Below, one piece after another: positions 18,439 through 26,900 of a DNA stretch of 42,152 nucleotides. A program made the translations under genes and the position numbers. Source of the stretch: Rhodospirillales bacterium URHD0017 (GTDB lineage Bacteria; Pseudomonadota; Alphaproteobacteria; Reyranellales; Reyranellaceae); assembly GCA_900110395.1 (NCBI GenBank), contig FODP01000037.1, forward strand, positions 1-42,152, given 5' to 3'. The stretch's first letter is position 1, and every line of letters begins with the position of its first letter. The notes under the pieces are model-generated. The model saw nothing but the letters and a program-made list of their open reading frames with translations, was not told the DNA's origin and searched no databases.

Positions 18439-18464
18439 GGGGGCATGTGATGGGGGACATGTGA
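18428..18464 (+). repeat. Three tandem copies of a GGGG-CATGTGA stop/start unit between shc and hpnG
   Basis: The junction reads GGGGCATGTGA (18428-18438), GGGGCATGTGA (18440-18450) and GGGGGACATGTGA (18452-18464). The first unit contains the shc stop codon and the third the GTG start of hpnG, each with a G-run in front that could act as a ribosome binding site. It looks like slippage duplication of a stop/start overlap. Confidence 0.75.
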
Positions 18465-19111
18465 CGATCCTCGCCGTCACCGGGCTGCAGCGCGAACGCC
18501 GCATCCTCGCCGGCGGCGGCGTCGAGGTCGTGCTGGGCGGCGATGACATCGATGCCCGCGCCGCGGGCAAGCACGGCGTCATCAGCATCGGCATCGCCGG
18601 CGCGTTGGCGACCGGCTTGAAGCCTGGCGACTGGGTCGTTGCCGACGCGGTTCGCGACGGCGACGATATCCTGCCGGTCGATGGCGACTGGACGGCGCGC
18701 CTGCTCGCCCGTCTGCCCGGTGCGAAGCAGGGCACCCTGCTGGGCGTCGACACGGTGGCAGCGACGGCGGCCGAGAAGGGCGCCCTGCGGCGCATCAGCG
18801 GGGCCATCGCGGTCGATATGGAATCGCACCGCGCCGCTCGCGTCGCCCGACGGCACGGTCTTCCTTTCACGGCCGCCCGCGTGATCTCCGACGCCGCGCA
18901 CCGCACGCTGCCGCCCGCCGCGCGCGTCGGCATGCGCGCCGACGGCGGCGTCGATCTGCCCGCCGTGCTTCGTTCGCTCTTGCTGTCGCCTTGGCAACTG
19001 CCGGCGCTGATGCGCACCGGCCTGGAGGCCGAGACGGCCTTCCGGTCCTTACTCCGCGGCCTCCGGCTGCTGGGTCACGGCCTTGCCGCTCCCCCCGGCG
19101 CGAATCTCTGA
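18461..19111 (+). CDS. hpnG: Hopanoid-associated phosphorylase HpnG (adenosylhopane phosphorylase)
   Basis: A 216-residue nucleoside-phosphorylase-like protein. HpnG removes adenine from adenosylhopane, giving a phosphorylated ribosylhopane. The N-terminus VTILAVTGLQRERRIL and the motifs ISIGIAGALATGLKPGDWVVAD and AIAVDMESHRAARVARRHGLPF (the purine-binding VDMES) define the family. The GTG at 18461 is used because it directly follows shc within the third ATGTGA repeat and is in frame with the homologous start. Its last 63 bases overlap the 3' end of the convergent hpnH. Confidence 0.92.
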   Translation: MTILAVTGLQRERRILAGGGVEVVLGGDDIDARAAGKHGVISIGIAGALATGLKPGDWVVADAVRDGDDILPVDGDWTARLLARLPGAKQGTLLGVDTVAATAAEKGALRRISGAIAVDMESHRAARVARRHGLPFTAARVISDAAHRTLPPAARVGMRADGGVDLPAVLRSLLLSPWQLPALMRTGLEAETAFRSLLRGLRLLGHGLAAPPGANL

Positions 19112-20206
19112 GAGCATCCGCCCGACATGGTCCGAGAAGACGAACTCGGCCGGCCGCTGGCCCTCGAGCGGGATGTCGCGCGCCATCGCGCCGTCGGTGC
19201 GCACGCCGCGCAGCGCCACGGCCGCCGCCCGCAGCGGACGGCGCACCATGTCCTTCACCGCCGAGGCCTCGAAGCCGCAATGGACCATGCAGTCGGCGCA
19301 CTTCTCGTACTTGCCGACGCCGTATTTGTCCCACTCGGTTGTTTCCATCAGCTCGCGGAACGTCTTGGCGTAGCCTTCGCCCAGCAGGTAGCAGGGCTTC
19401 TGCCAGCCGAACACCGTGCGCGTCGGGTTGCCCCACGGCGTGCACTGATAGCTTTCGTTGCCGGCGAGGAAGTTGAGGAAGTTGATCGACTGGCTGAACG
19501 GCCAGGCCTTGCCGCCGCGGCCGCGCGCCAGGATGTCGCGAAACAGCTCCTTGGTCTTGTTGCGGTTCAGGAAGTGCTTCTGGTCGGGCGCCCGCTCGTA
19601 GGCATAGCCCGGCGACACGGTGATGCCGTCGAGCCTGAGCGCCGTCATCTCGTCGAGGAAGCTTGCGACCTCCGCCGGATCGGCGTCGTTGAACAGCGTG
19701 CAGTTGATGCTGACGCGGAAGCCCTTCGATTTGGCCAGCCTGATCGCCTCGACCGCCTTGTCGTAGGTGCCGTGCTGGCACACCGACTTGTCGTGCATCG
19801 CACGGTTGCCGTCGAGATGGATCGACCAGGTGAACGACGGGTGCGGCTGGTAGTCGTCGATCTTCTTGGCCAGCAGCAGCGCATTGGTGCACAGGATCAC
19901 GAATTTCTTGCGCGCCAGGAAGCCCTGCACGATCTTCGGCATCTCGCGATGCAGCAGCGGCTCGCCCCCGGCGATCGACACGACCGGCGCGCCGCATTCG
20001 TCGATCGCGCCCATGCACGCGTCGTACGACAGGCGCTGGTCGAGGATCTCGGCGGGATAGTCGATCTTGCCGCAGCCGGCGCAGGCCAGGTTGCAGCGGA
20101 ACAGCGGCTCGAGCATCAGCACCAGCGGATAGCGCTCGCGGCCCACGAGATGCTGGCGCAGCAGATAGGCGCCGATGCGGGCGGCCTGGTGCAAGGGGAT
20201 TCCCAT
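19049..20206 (-). CDS. hpnH: Adenosyl-hopene transferase HpnH (radical SAM)
   Basis: A 385-residue radical SAM enzyme that joins a 5'-deoxyadenosyl group to diploptene, the first step of extended hopanoid synthesis. The cluster-binding motif is CNLACAGC with Cys38, Cys42 and Cys45 (Cx3Cx2C), followed by AGGEPLLH. The C-terminal part (about 260-385, DUF3463) contains GWQKPCYLLGEGY and a cysteine group in KCADCMVHCGFEAS. The ATG at 20206 follows AGGA and is only five bases beyond the ispH stop, so hpnH is downstream of ispH in one transcript. Its end overlaps hpnG tail to tail. Confidence 0.95.
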   Translation of the reverse strand: MGIPLHQAARIGAYLLRQHLVGRERYPLVLMLEPLFRCNLACAGCGKIDYPAEILDQRLSYDACMGAIDECGAPVVSIAGGEPLLHREMPKIVQGFLARKKFVILCTNALLLAKKIDDYQPHPSFTWSIHLDGNRAMHDKSVCQHGTYDKAVEAIRLAKSKGFRVSINCTLFNDADPAEVASFLDEMTALRLDGITVSPGYAYERAPDQKHFLNRNKTKELFRDILARGRGGKAWPFSQSINFLNFLAGNESYQCTPWGNPTRTVFGWQKPCYLLGEGYAKTFRELMETTEWDKYGVGKYEKCADCMVHCGFEASAVKDMVRRPLRAAAVALRGVRTDGAMARDIPLEGQRPAEFVFSDHVGRMLSEIRAGGSGKAVTQQPEAAE

Positions 20207-20211
20207 TTGTC

Positions 20212-21177
20212 CTACCGAACCGTCGTTGCGACCTTGCGCGGAGCCACGGTCACGTCCGACCTGAGCTCGGGCGGCAGGCGGAACTCGATGGTCTCCTGCA
20301 CGCCGTCCAGCTGCTCGACCTCGACATCGCCATGCCGGCGCAGCGTTTCGATGACGTCGAGCACCAGCTCTTCCGGGGCCGAGGCGCCGGCGGTGAGGCC
20401 CACGGTCCGTACCCCCTTCAACCATGCCGGATCGAGTTCGCTGCCGTCGGCGATCAGGTGGCTCGGCAAGCCCTGTTCGACGCCGATTTCGCGCAGCCGG
20501 TTGGAGTTCGAGCTGTTGCGGCTGCCCACCACCAGCAGCAGGTCCGCCGCGGCGCAGAGATCGCGGACGGCCGACTGGCGGTGCTGCGTGGCGTAGCAGA
20601 TGTCGGACACGTTGGGCCCTTCGAGATCGCTGAAGCGGGCCTGCAGGGCCGCGATCACGCCGCGCGTGTCGTCGACGCTGAGCGTGGTCTGGGTGACGTA
20701 GGCGACGGGCGCATCGTCCGGCAGCTCGAGCCGCGCGACGTCCTCGACGGTCGAGACGAGGTGAACCGGCGCGCCGACCTGCCCCGTCGTGCCTTCGACC
20801 TCGGGATGGCCGGCATGGCCGATCAGGATCAGCGCCCGGCCGCGCGCGACGTAGCGCTTGCCCTGGTGATGGACCTTCGACACCAGCGGACAGGTGGCGT
20901 CCAGCACCGGCAGGCCGCGCGTGCGCGCCTCGTCGATGATCGATTGGGCGACGCCGTGGGCGCTGAAGATCGTCACCGCGCCGTCCGGTATCTCGTCCAG
21001 CTGGTCGACAAACACTGCGCCCATGCGCTGGAGCCGCTCGACGACATGGCGGTTGTGAACGATCTCGTGCCGCACATAGACCGGGGCGCCGAACTTCTCG
21101 AGCGACCGCTCGACGATCTCGATCGCCCGCACCACGCCGGCACAGAAGCCTCGAGGTTGAGCCAAGATAACCCGCAT
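20212..21177 (-). CDS. ispH: 4-hydroxy-3-methylbut-2-enyl diphosphate reductase IspH
   Basis: A 321-residue iron-sulfur enzyme of the MEP pathway. It makes IPP and DMAPP from HMBPP in the last step. The three cluster cysteines are visible in PRGFCAGVVRAIE (residue 12), DATCPLVSKVHHQG (about 96) and SDICYATQHRQSAV. The catalytic glutamate is in GHPEVEGTTGQ, and the substrate-binding SxN is in VVGSRNSSNSNRL. The ATG at 21177 gives the canonical MRVILAQPRGFCAG start. It is the first gene of an ispH-hpnH pair transcribed away from dxs, so isoprenoid precursor supply is linked to hopanoid head-group synthesis. Confidence 0.96.
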   Translation of the reverse strand: MRVILAQPRGFCAGVVRAIEIVERSLEKFGAPVYVRHEIVHNRHVVERLQRMGAVFVDQLDEIPDGAVTIFSAHGVAQSIIDEARTRGLPVLDATCPLVSKVHHQGKRYVARGRALILIGHAGHPEVEGTTGQVGAPVHLVSTVEDVARLELPDDAPVAYVTQTTLSVDDTRGVIAALQARFSDLEGPNVSDICYATQHRQSAVRDLCAAADLLLVVGSRNSSNSNRLREIGVEQGLPSHLIADGSELDPAWLKGVRTVGLTAGASAPEELVLDVIETLRRHGDVEVEQLDGVQETIEFRLPPELRSDVTVAPRKVATTVR

Positions 21178-21502
21178 TCCAGATCTACTCCTCGAAGCGC
21201 TGCAGATGGCGACACCGGCCGCATTGCCACGGCGGCAACACAACCTGCCCAGGCAGATAGAGTGTCATCGGGCTGATCTGCCGTGTCCGATGTTGATCAC
21301 GTTTGCAGACGCATTCGATTGTCCGATACTGTCGCGGCGGGCGCAAGCCTTGCCGGTTGCATGCAAGGATCGTGCGTTTGGCGAAGCGGTCTCTCGCGAT
21401 CGAACCCGCAGCAGTGGGCAGTGGCGTCAAGATGTCGCGCGGTTGCCGCTTCAAATGCGCGCCTGGCACGCCCAAGCACATGAGTGCAGTGAAGGATCGT
21501 CC
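21178..21502. promoter_or_regulatory. 325-bp divergent promoter region between ispH and dxs
   Basis: This gene-free stretch separates the ispH-hpnH and dxs-hpnN-eipB transcripts and must hold both promoters. It is visibly less GC-rich than its flanks. A palindrome TTGCATGCAA lies near 21357-21366 and could be an operator. I found no convincing riboswitch or clear -35/-10 pair by eye. Confidence 0.5.
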
Positions 21503-23431
21503 ATGAGCGTACCGTCAAAGACCCCACTCCTCGACCGGGTGCGGCATCCGGCCGATCTGCGCAACCTCTCCGTCGACCAGCTGAAGCAGCTCGCCGACGA
21601 GCTGCGCTTCGAGACCATCGACGCGGTTTCCGTCACCGGCGGCCACCTCGGCGCGTCGCTTGGGGTGGTCGAGCTGACGGTTGCGCTGCACGCGGTGTTC
21701 GACACGCCGCGCGACCGCCTGATCTGGGACGTCGGCCATCAGGCTTATCCGCACAAGATCCTCACCGGCCGGCGCGACCGCATTCGCACCATTCGCCAGG
21801 GCGGCGGACTGTCCGGCTTCACGCGTCGTGCCGAAAGCGAGTACGACCCGTTCGGCGCCGCTCATTCCTCGACCTCGATTTCGGCCGGGCTCGGCATGGC
21901 GGTGGCGGGCAGCCTCAAGGGCGAGGAGCGCAAGGTCGTCGCCGTGATCGGCGATGGCGCGCTCAGCGCCGGCATGGCCTACGAGGCCATGAACAACGCC
22001 GGGGCGAGCCGCGCCGGCATGATCGTGGTGCTGAACGACAACGACATGTCGATCGCGCCGCCCGTCGGCGCCATGAGCGCCTACCTGTCGCGGCTGATTT
22101 CCTCGCGCCCCTTCCTGTCCCTGCGCGAGCTGATGGCCAGGATGGCGCGCCGCTTCCCGCGGCCGCTCGAGCAGGCGGTGCGGCGCGCCGACGAGTTCAC
22201 GCGCGGCCTGCTGACCGGCGGCACCTTGTTCGAGGAGCTGGGCTTCTACTATGTCGGCCCGATCGACGGCCACGACCTCGACCATCTCATGCCGGTGCTG
22301 CGCAACCTGCGGGACACGGATCATCGCGGGCCGATGCTGCTGCATGTCGTGACCCGCAAGGGCAAGGGCTACCCGCCGGCCGAGCGCAGCACCGACAAGT
22401 ACCACGGCGTCGTGAAGTTCAATGTCGTGACCGGCGAGCAATCCAAGGGGCCGGCCGGCCCGCCGTCCTACACCAAGGTCTTCGCCGAGGCGCTGGCCGC
22501 CGAGGCTGCCGCCGATCCCCGGATCGTTGCCGTGACGGCGGCGATGCCCTCCGGCACCGGCCTCGATCTTTTCGCCAAGCGCTTCCCGGACCGGACCTTC
22601 GATGTCGGCATCGCCGAGCAGCACGCCGTCACCTTCGCCGCCGGCATGGCGACCGAGGGCATGAAGCCGTTCTGCGCGATCTATTCGACGTTCCTCCAGC
22701 GCGCCTACGACCAGGTCGTGCACGACGTGGCGCTGCAGGGACTGCCGGTTCGCTTTGCCCTGGATCGTGCCGGCCTGGTGGGCGCCGACGGCGCCACGCA
22801 CGCCGGCGCCTTCGACATCGCCTATCTCGGCTGCCTGCCCAACATGGTCCTGATGGCCGCGGCCGATGAGCTGGAATTGATGCATATGGTCGCCACCGCG
22901 GCGGCGATCGACGATCGGCCGTCGGCCTTTCGCTATCCGCGCGGCGAGGGGCGCGGCCTCGCGCTGCCGGCGCGCGGCACGCCGCTCGAGATCGGCCGCG
23001 GGCGGGTCCTGCGCCAGGGGGTGGGGCCTGCCATCCTGTCCTACGGGACGCGCCTCGCAGAATGCCTGGCGGCGGCCGAGGACCTCGCCGCCCTCGGCGT
23101 CCTGTGCACGGTGGCGGATGCCCGCTTTGCCAAGCCGCTCGATACCGGGCTGGTCGACCGCCTGGCCCGCGAGCACGCCGTGCTGGTGACGGTGGAGGAG
23201 GGCGCCGCGGGCGGCTTCGGATCGATGGTGATGCAGCATCTCGCCTGGCGCGGCCTGCTCGATGGCCGGCTCAAGGTCCGCCCCATGACCCTGCCCGATC
23301 GTCTGATCGATCATGACAGCCAGCCCAGGCAATACGGGGCGGCGGGGCTCAACGCGCCCCAGATCGTCGCCACGGTCCTGGGCGTGCTCGACAGGCCCAC
23401 GATGCTGCGCACGTCGACGCTCGCGGGCTGA
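21503..23431 (+). CDS. dxs: 1-deoxy-D-xylulose-5-phosphate synthase Dxs
   Basis: A 642-residue thiamine-diphosphate enzyme that starts the MEP isoprenoid pathway from pyruvate and glyceraldehyde-3-phosphate. Visible motifs are the conserved histidine in DVGHQAYPHKILTGR, the Mg/ThDP motif GDGALSAGMAYEAMNN ending in LNDNDMSIAPPVG, the pyrimidine-domain FDVGIAEQHAVTFAAGMA and DRAGLVGADGATHAG. The ATG at 21503 is chosen since DxS homology starts at TPLLDRVRHPADLR; GAAGGATC lies just upstream. hpnN follows two bases after the stop. The placement at the head of a hopanoid-transport operon suggests a paralogue devoted to hopanoid supply; whether another dxs exists elsewhere is unknown. Confidence 0.95.
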   Translation: MSVPSKTPLLDRVRHPADLRNLSVDQLKQLADELRFETIDAVSVTGGHLGASLGVVELTVALHAVFDTPRDRLIWDVGHQAYPHKILTGRRDRIRTIRQGGGLSGFTRRAESEYDPFGAAHSSTSISAGLGMAVAGSLKGEERKVVAVIGDGALSAGMAYEAMNNAGASRAGMIVVLNDNDMSIAPPVGAMSAYLSRLISSRPFLSLRELMARMARRFPRPLEQAVRRADEFTRGLLTGGTLFEELGFYYVGPIDGHDLDHLMPVLRNLRDTDHRGPMLLHVVTRKGKGYPPAERSTDKYHGVVKFNVVTGEQSKGPAGPPSYTKVFAEALAAEAAADPRIVAVTAAMPSGTGLDLFAKRFPDRTFDVGIAEQHAVTFAAGMATEGMKPFCAIYSTFLQRAYDQVVHDVALQGLPVRFALDRAGLVGADGATHAGAFDIAYLGCLPNMVLMAAADELELMHMVATAAAIDDRPSAFRYPRGEGRGLALPARGTPLEIGRGRVLRQGVGPAILSYGTRLAECLAAAEDLAALGVLCTVADARFAKPLDTGLVDRLAREHAVLVTVEEGAAGGFGSMVMQHLAWRGLLDGRLKVRPMTLPDRLIDHDSQPRQYGAAGLNAPQIVATVLGVLDRPTMLRTSTLAG

Positions 23432-23433
23432 CG

Positions 23434-26058
23434 ATGACTTCCTGGATTGGCCGCGTCGTCGCGGCCGCTGCGCGACAGCCATTCCTCGTGTTGCTTGTCT
23501 CGCTCGGCCTGACGGCGGCGGCGCTGGTCTATGCCGCCGGCCATTTCGCCATGACCGCCGACACTGCCGAGCTGATCTCGACCAGGCACGAGTGGCGCCA
23601 GCGCGAGCTTGCCTACGAGCGCGCGTTCCCGTCGCTGCAGAGGCTGACGATCGTGGTGATCGACGGCGCGACGCCGGAGCTGGCCGAGGACGCGGCGAGC
23701 CGCCTGTCGGCCGCCCTGGCGCGCGAGCCCGCGCGGTTCCAGTCCGTGCGGCGTCCCGACGGCGGCCCGTTCTTCGATCGCAACGGCTTGCTGTTCCTGC
23801 CGCTGGCGCAGGTCCAGGCGACCGTCGAAGGCCTGTCGCGCTCGCAAGGGCTGATGGCGTCGCTGGCGGCGGATCCCTCGCTGCGCGGCGTGCTCGCCAC
23901 CGTGTCGCGCCTGCTGCAGGGCGTCCAGCACGGCCAGGCCACGCTCGATGCGTACCAGCCGCTGCTGACGGCGCTCGCCGATACGTTCGACAAGGCGGCG
24001 GCGGGCCAGCCCGCCTTCTTCTCCTGGCAGGACCTCATGGCGTCGTCGGATGCCCGCCGCCAGACTCGGGGCCAGATCCGCGGCCAGACGCGGCGCGTCC
24101 TCATCGTCCAGCCGGTCATGGACTTCAGTGCCTTGCAGCCGGGCGAGGCGGCGAGCCAGGCGATCCGCGCCGCGGCCCGCGCGCTTGCGCTCGACGACGC
24201 CCACGGTGTCCGCATCCGCCTCACCGGCCCGGTGCCGCTCGCCGACGAGGAGTTCGCGTCCCTGGCGCAGGACGGCGACCTGGTCGCCGCGGCCATGGTG
24301 ATCGCCCTGCTCGGGATCCTGTGGTGGGCGGTGCATTCGGGCCGCGTGGTGGCGGCGATCCTGCTCGCGACCTTCATGGGCCTGATCATGACGGCGGCGC
24401 TCGGCCTGCTGGTGACCGGCCGCTTCAACCTGATCTCGGTCGCCTTCATCCCGCTGTTCGTCGGCCTCGGCATCGACTTCAGCATCCAGTTCAGCGTGCG
24501 GTTCCTGGCCGAGCGGCACTTCCATCCCGGCCTGCGCGAGGCGCTGGTCGCCGCCGGGCGCGGCGTCGGCCTGCCGCTCGCGGTGGCCGCCGCCGCGATC
24601 GGCGTGGGCTTCTTCGCCTTCCTGCCGACCGACTATATCGGCGTCGCCGAGCTCGGCCTGATCGCCGGCCTCGGCATGGCCGTCGCCTTCGCGCTCGCCG
24701 TCACCCTGCTGCCGGCCTTGCTGGCGCTGCTGCGGCCGCCGGCCGGCCGGATGGAAGTGGGCTTCGCCCGGCTGGCGCCGGTCGAGCGCTTCCTGGGCCG
24801 CCATCGTCGCGGCGTGCTCACCCTCGGCCTCGTGGTCGCGCTCGCGGCGGCAGCGGCGCTGCCCTTCGTGCGCTTCGACTTCAACCCGCTGCACCTCAAG
24901 AGCCCCAAGGTCGAATCGATGGCGACCTTGGCGGACATCGCCACCGATCCCGACTGGACGCCCAACACCATCAACGTCATCGCCCCCTCTCTGGCCGCCG
25001 CCGGGCCGATTAGGCAGCGCCTTGCGGCCCTGCCGGAAGTCTCGCGCGTCCTCACCCTGGCGAGCTTCGTGCCGGAGGGACAGGACGAGAAGCTCGCGCT
25101 GATCCGCGCCGCCGCGCAGCGGCTGGGGCCTGCGCTCGGCGTGCCGGCGGCCCCCTCATCGCCGAACAAGCCGCCCTCGGATGAAGACAATCGCCAGGCG
25201 CTGACGGCGACGGCATCGCTGTTGCGCCAGGCCGCACCGTCTTCATCGCCGGCGGCGTCGGCGGCGGCGCTCCGCCTCGCCGGCGCGCTCGACCGCCTGG
25301 AGCAGGCCGCACCCGACGGGCGCGCCGCCGCGGCGACCGCGGTCGTGCTGCCGCTCGGCGTGATGCTCGAGCGGGTGCGGGCGCTGCTTCAGGCCGGTCC
25401 GGTCACGCTGGAGCAGCTTCCGGCCGACATCGTCGCCGATTGGATCGCGCGCGACGGTCGCGCCCGCATCCAGGCCTTCCCGCGGCGCGAGCTCGAGACC
25501 GACGACGGCCTGTGGCGCTTCGCCCGCGCCGTCCAGGCCGTCGCCCCCGATGCGACGGGCGTGCCGATCTCGATCCGTGCCGCCGGCGACAGCGTGGTGG
25601 CGGCCTTCCTGCAGGCCGGTGCCTGGTCGTTCGTCGCCATCGTCGCGATCCTGGCGGCGGCGTTGCGGCGCGTGCGCGATGTCGTGCTCACCATGGTGCC
25701 GGTGCTGCTGAGCGGGCTTCTCACCTTCGCGACCTCGGCCGTGCTCGACCTGCCGCTGAACTTCGCCAACATCATCGCGCTTCCGCTGCTGTTCGGCGTC
25801 GGCGTCGCCTTCAACATCTACTTCGTCATGGCGTGGCGGGCCGGCGAGACGGCGCCGCTGCAGTCGAGCCTGATGCGCGCCGTCGTCTTCAGCGCGCTCA
25901 CCACCGCGACGGCGTTCGGCGCGCTCTGGCTCTCGAGCCATCCCGGCACCGCCAGCATGGGCCGCCTGCTGATGATCTCGCTGGGCTGGGAGCTGCTGGT
26001 CACCCTGCTGTTCCGTCCGGCGCTGCTCGCCGTTCCGCCGCGACAGGCGGGACGATGA
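23434..26058 (+). CDS. hpnN: Hopanoid transporter HpnN (RND/MMPL family)
   Basis: An 874-residue inner-membrane RND-superfamily protein. HpnN moves hopanoids from the inner to the outer membrane. The layout is classic: a first helix at about 13-31, a large periplasmic domain (about 35-285), a five-helix block (about 285-430) with FIPLFVGLGIDFSIQF, a helix near 455, a second periplasmic domain (about 475-725) and a final helix block (about 725-870) with PLLFGVGVAFNIYFVMAWR. The second periplasmic domain has an Ala-rich linker near 565-615. It starts two bases after dxs and overlaps the next gene by ATGA. Confidence 0.94.
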   Translation: MTSWIGRVVAAAARQPFLVLLVSLGLTAAALVYAAGHFAMTADTAELISTRHEWRQRELAYERAFPSLQRLTIVVIDGATPELAEDAASRLSAALAREPARFQSVRRPDGGPFFDRNGLLFLPLAQVQATVEGLSRSQGLMASLAADPSLRGVLATVSRLLQGVQHGQATLDAYQPLLTALADTFDKAAAGQPAFFSWQDLMASSDARRQTRGQIRGQTRRVLIVQPVMDFSALQPGEAASQAIRAAARALALDDAHGVRIRLTGPVPLADEEFASLAQDGDLVAAAMVIALLGILWWAVHSGRVVAAILLATFMGLIMTAALGLLVTGRFNLISVAFIPLFVGLGIDFSIQFSVRFLAERHFHPGLREALVAAGRGVGLPLAVAAAAIGVGFFAFLPTDYIGVAELGLIAGLGMAVAFALAVTLLPALLALLRPPAGRMEVGFARLAPVERFLGRHRRGVLTLGLVVALAAAAALPFVRFDFNPLHLKSPKVESMATLADIATDPDWTPNTINVIAPSLAAAGPIRQRLAALPEVSRVLTLASFVPEGQDEKLALIRAAAQRLGPALGVPAAPSSPNKPPSDEDNRQALTATASLLRQAAPSSSPAASAAALRLAGALDRLEQAAPDGRAAAATAVVLPLGVMLERVRALLQAGPVTLEQLPADIVADWIARDGRARIQAFPRRELETDDGLWRFARAVQAVAPDATGVPISIRAAGDSVVAAFLQAGAWSFVAIVAILAAALRRVRDVVLTMVPVLLSGLLTFATSAVLDLPLNFANIIALPLLFGVGVAFNIYFVMAWRAGETAPLQSSLMRAVVFSALTTATAFGALWLSSHPGTASMGRLLMISLGWELLVTLLFRPALLAVPPRQAGR

Positions 26059-26855
26059 AGCAGCGCGGCGGGCTGGCGTTCCTGTTGGCTGCCGCCGCGG
26101 CGTTGCTGACGGCGAGCCCTGCCGCTGCGCAGCTGCAGTCCCATCGGGCGGAATACACGCTGCGCCTCGGCACCGCGCTGAACGCGACGCGCATCGGCGC
26201 CATCGTCCAGGACATCGAGCGCACCTGCGACGGCTGGCGTCTGCGGCGCGAGCTTGTCGTCGACGCCTCGCTGACCCCCTCGTTCAAGGTGAGCTTCACC
26301 TCGCGCCTGGAGGGCGATGAGCCGCCCGGCAAGGCCTTCACGTGGCGCGCCGTGCAGATCCTCAACGGCGCCGAACGCGAGGTGCGGGGGTCGGTGGAGA
26401 AGAGGGACGGCGCCTGGCAGGTCGACAGGACGACGCCGGATGGCCCGCTTCCGTCGGTCCTGCCGTCGTTCACCCACATGCCCGTCGCGGCGGTGGACTG
26501 GCTGCTGCGCCGGCTGGCGGCGGGAAGCGACTCGTTCCCGCTGCTCATGTTCGTCCCCGAGGCCGAAGGCGGCGCCTTCCTGCTCGACGTGAAGCGCGCC
26601 GCCAGCGGCGGCGCCGACACGACCCCGCCGTCGCAGCGCCGCGTGGAAGTGCCGGCCAGGCAATCGTGGCCGTTCACCATCGCCGTCACGCGGGCGGGCC
26701 GGACGGACGGCAAGCCGATCGTCATCCTGCGGGGCCGTCTCTATGAGTCGGGCGTCATGGACGGCGTGGTCGCCGACGCCGGCGTGATCACGGTAGCAGC
26801 CCATCTGCGCGCGCTGCAGATGCGCGAGCCGCCGGCCTGTCCGGCATCCAGATAG
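26055..26855 (+). CDS. eipB: EipB-like periplasmic envelope-integrity protein (DUF1849)
   Basis: A 266-residue secreted protein. Residues 1-25 are a Sec signal peptide ending SPAAAQ. The mature part begins HRAEYTLRLG and has CDGW (Cys58), SWPFTIAV and RLYESGVMDGV, and ends EPPACPASR with a second cysteine at 262. This matches DUF1849/EipB, an alphaproteobacterial periplasmic beta-spiral protein needed for envelope integrity in Brucella, where an N-terminal and a C-terminal cysteine form a disulfide. The ATG at 26055 overlaps the hpnN stop, so the two are translationally coupled. A joint role in outer-membrane maintenance is an inference from this coupling. Confidence 0.82.
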   Translation: MKQRGGLAFLLAAAAALLTASPAAAQLQSHRAEYTLRLGTALNATRIGAIVQDIERTCDGWRLRRELVVDASLTPSFKVSFTSRLEGDEPPGKAFTWRAVQILNGAEREVRGSVEKRDGAWQVDRTTPDGPLPSVLPSFTHMPVAAVDWLLRRLAAGSDSFPLLMFVPEAEGGAFLLDVKRAASGGADTTPPSQRRVEVPARQSWPFTIAVTRAGRTDGKPIVILRGRLYESGVMDGVVADAGVITVAAHLRALQMREPPACPASR

Positions 26856-26900
26856 GCAGGCGTCTTGTCCGGCATCGGCGCCGACACCACCTGAGACGGC

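Noticed and set aside
15229..19017. A 1262-codon open frame antisense to hpnE, shc and hpnG
   Set aside because: It mirrors three firmly identified genes, has Arg/Ala/Asp-rich random composition and no motif. It is caused by strong G/C bias at third positions.
21178..21502. A thiamine riboswitch upstream of dxs
   Set aside because: The conserved CUGAGA and ACCUGAUC elements are not found together in the spacer.
21515..24894. Long antisense and alternate frames over dxs and hpnN (655, 566 and 527 codons)
   Set aside because: They have no domain motifs and overlap genes with clear catalytic or membrane signatures.
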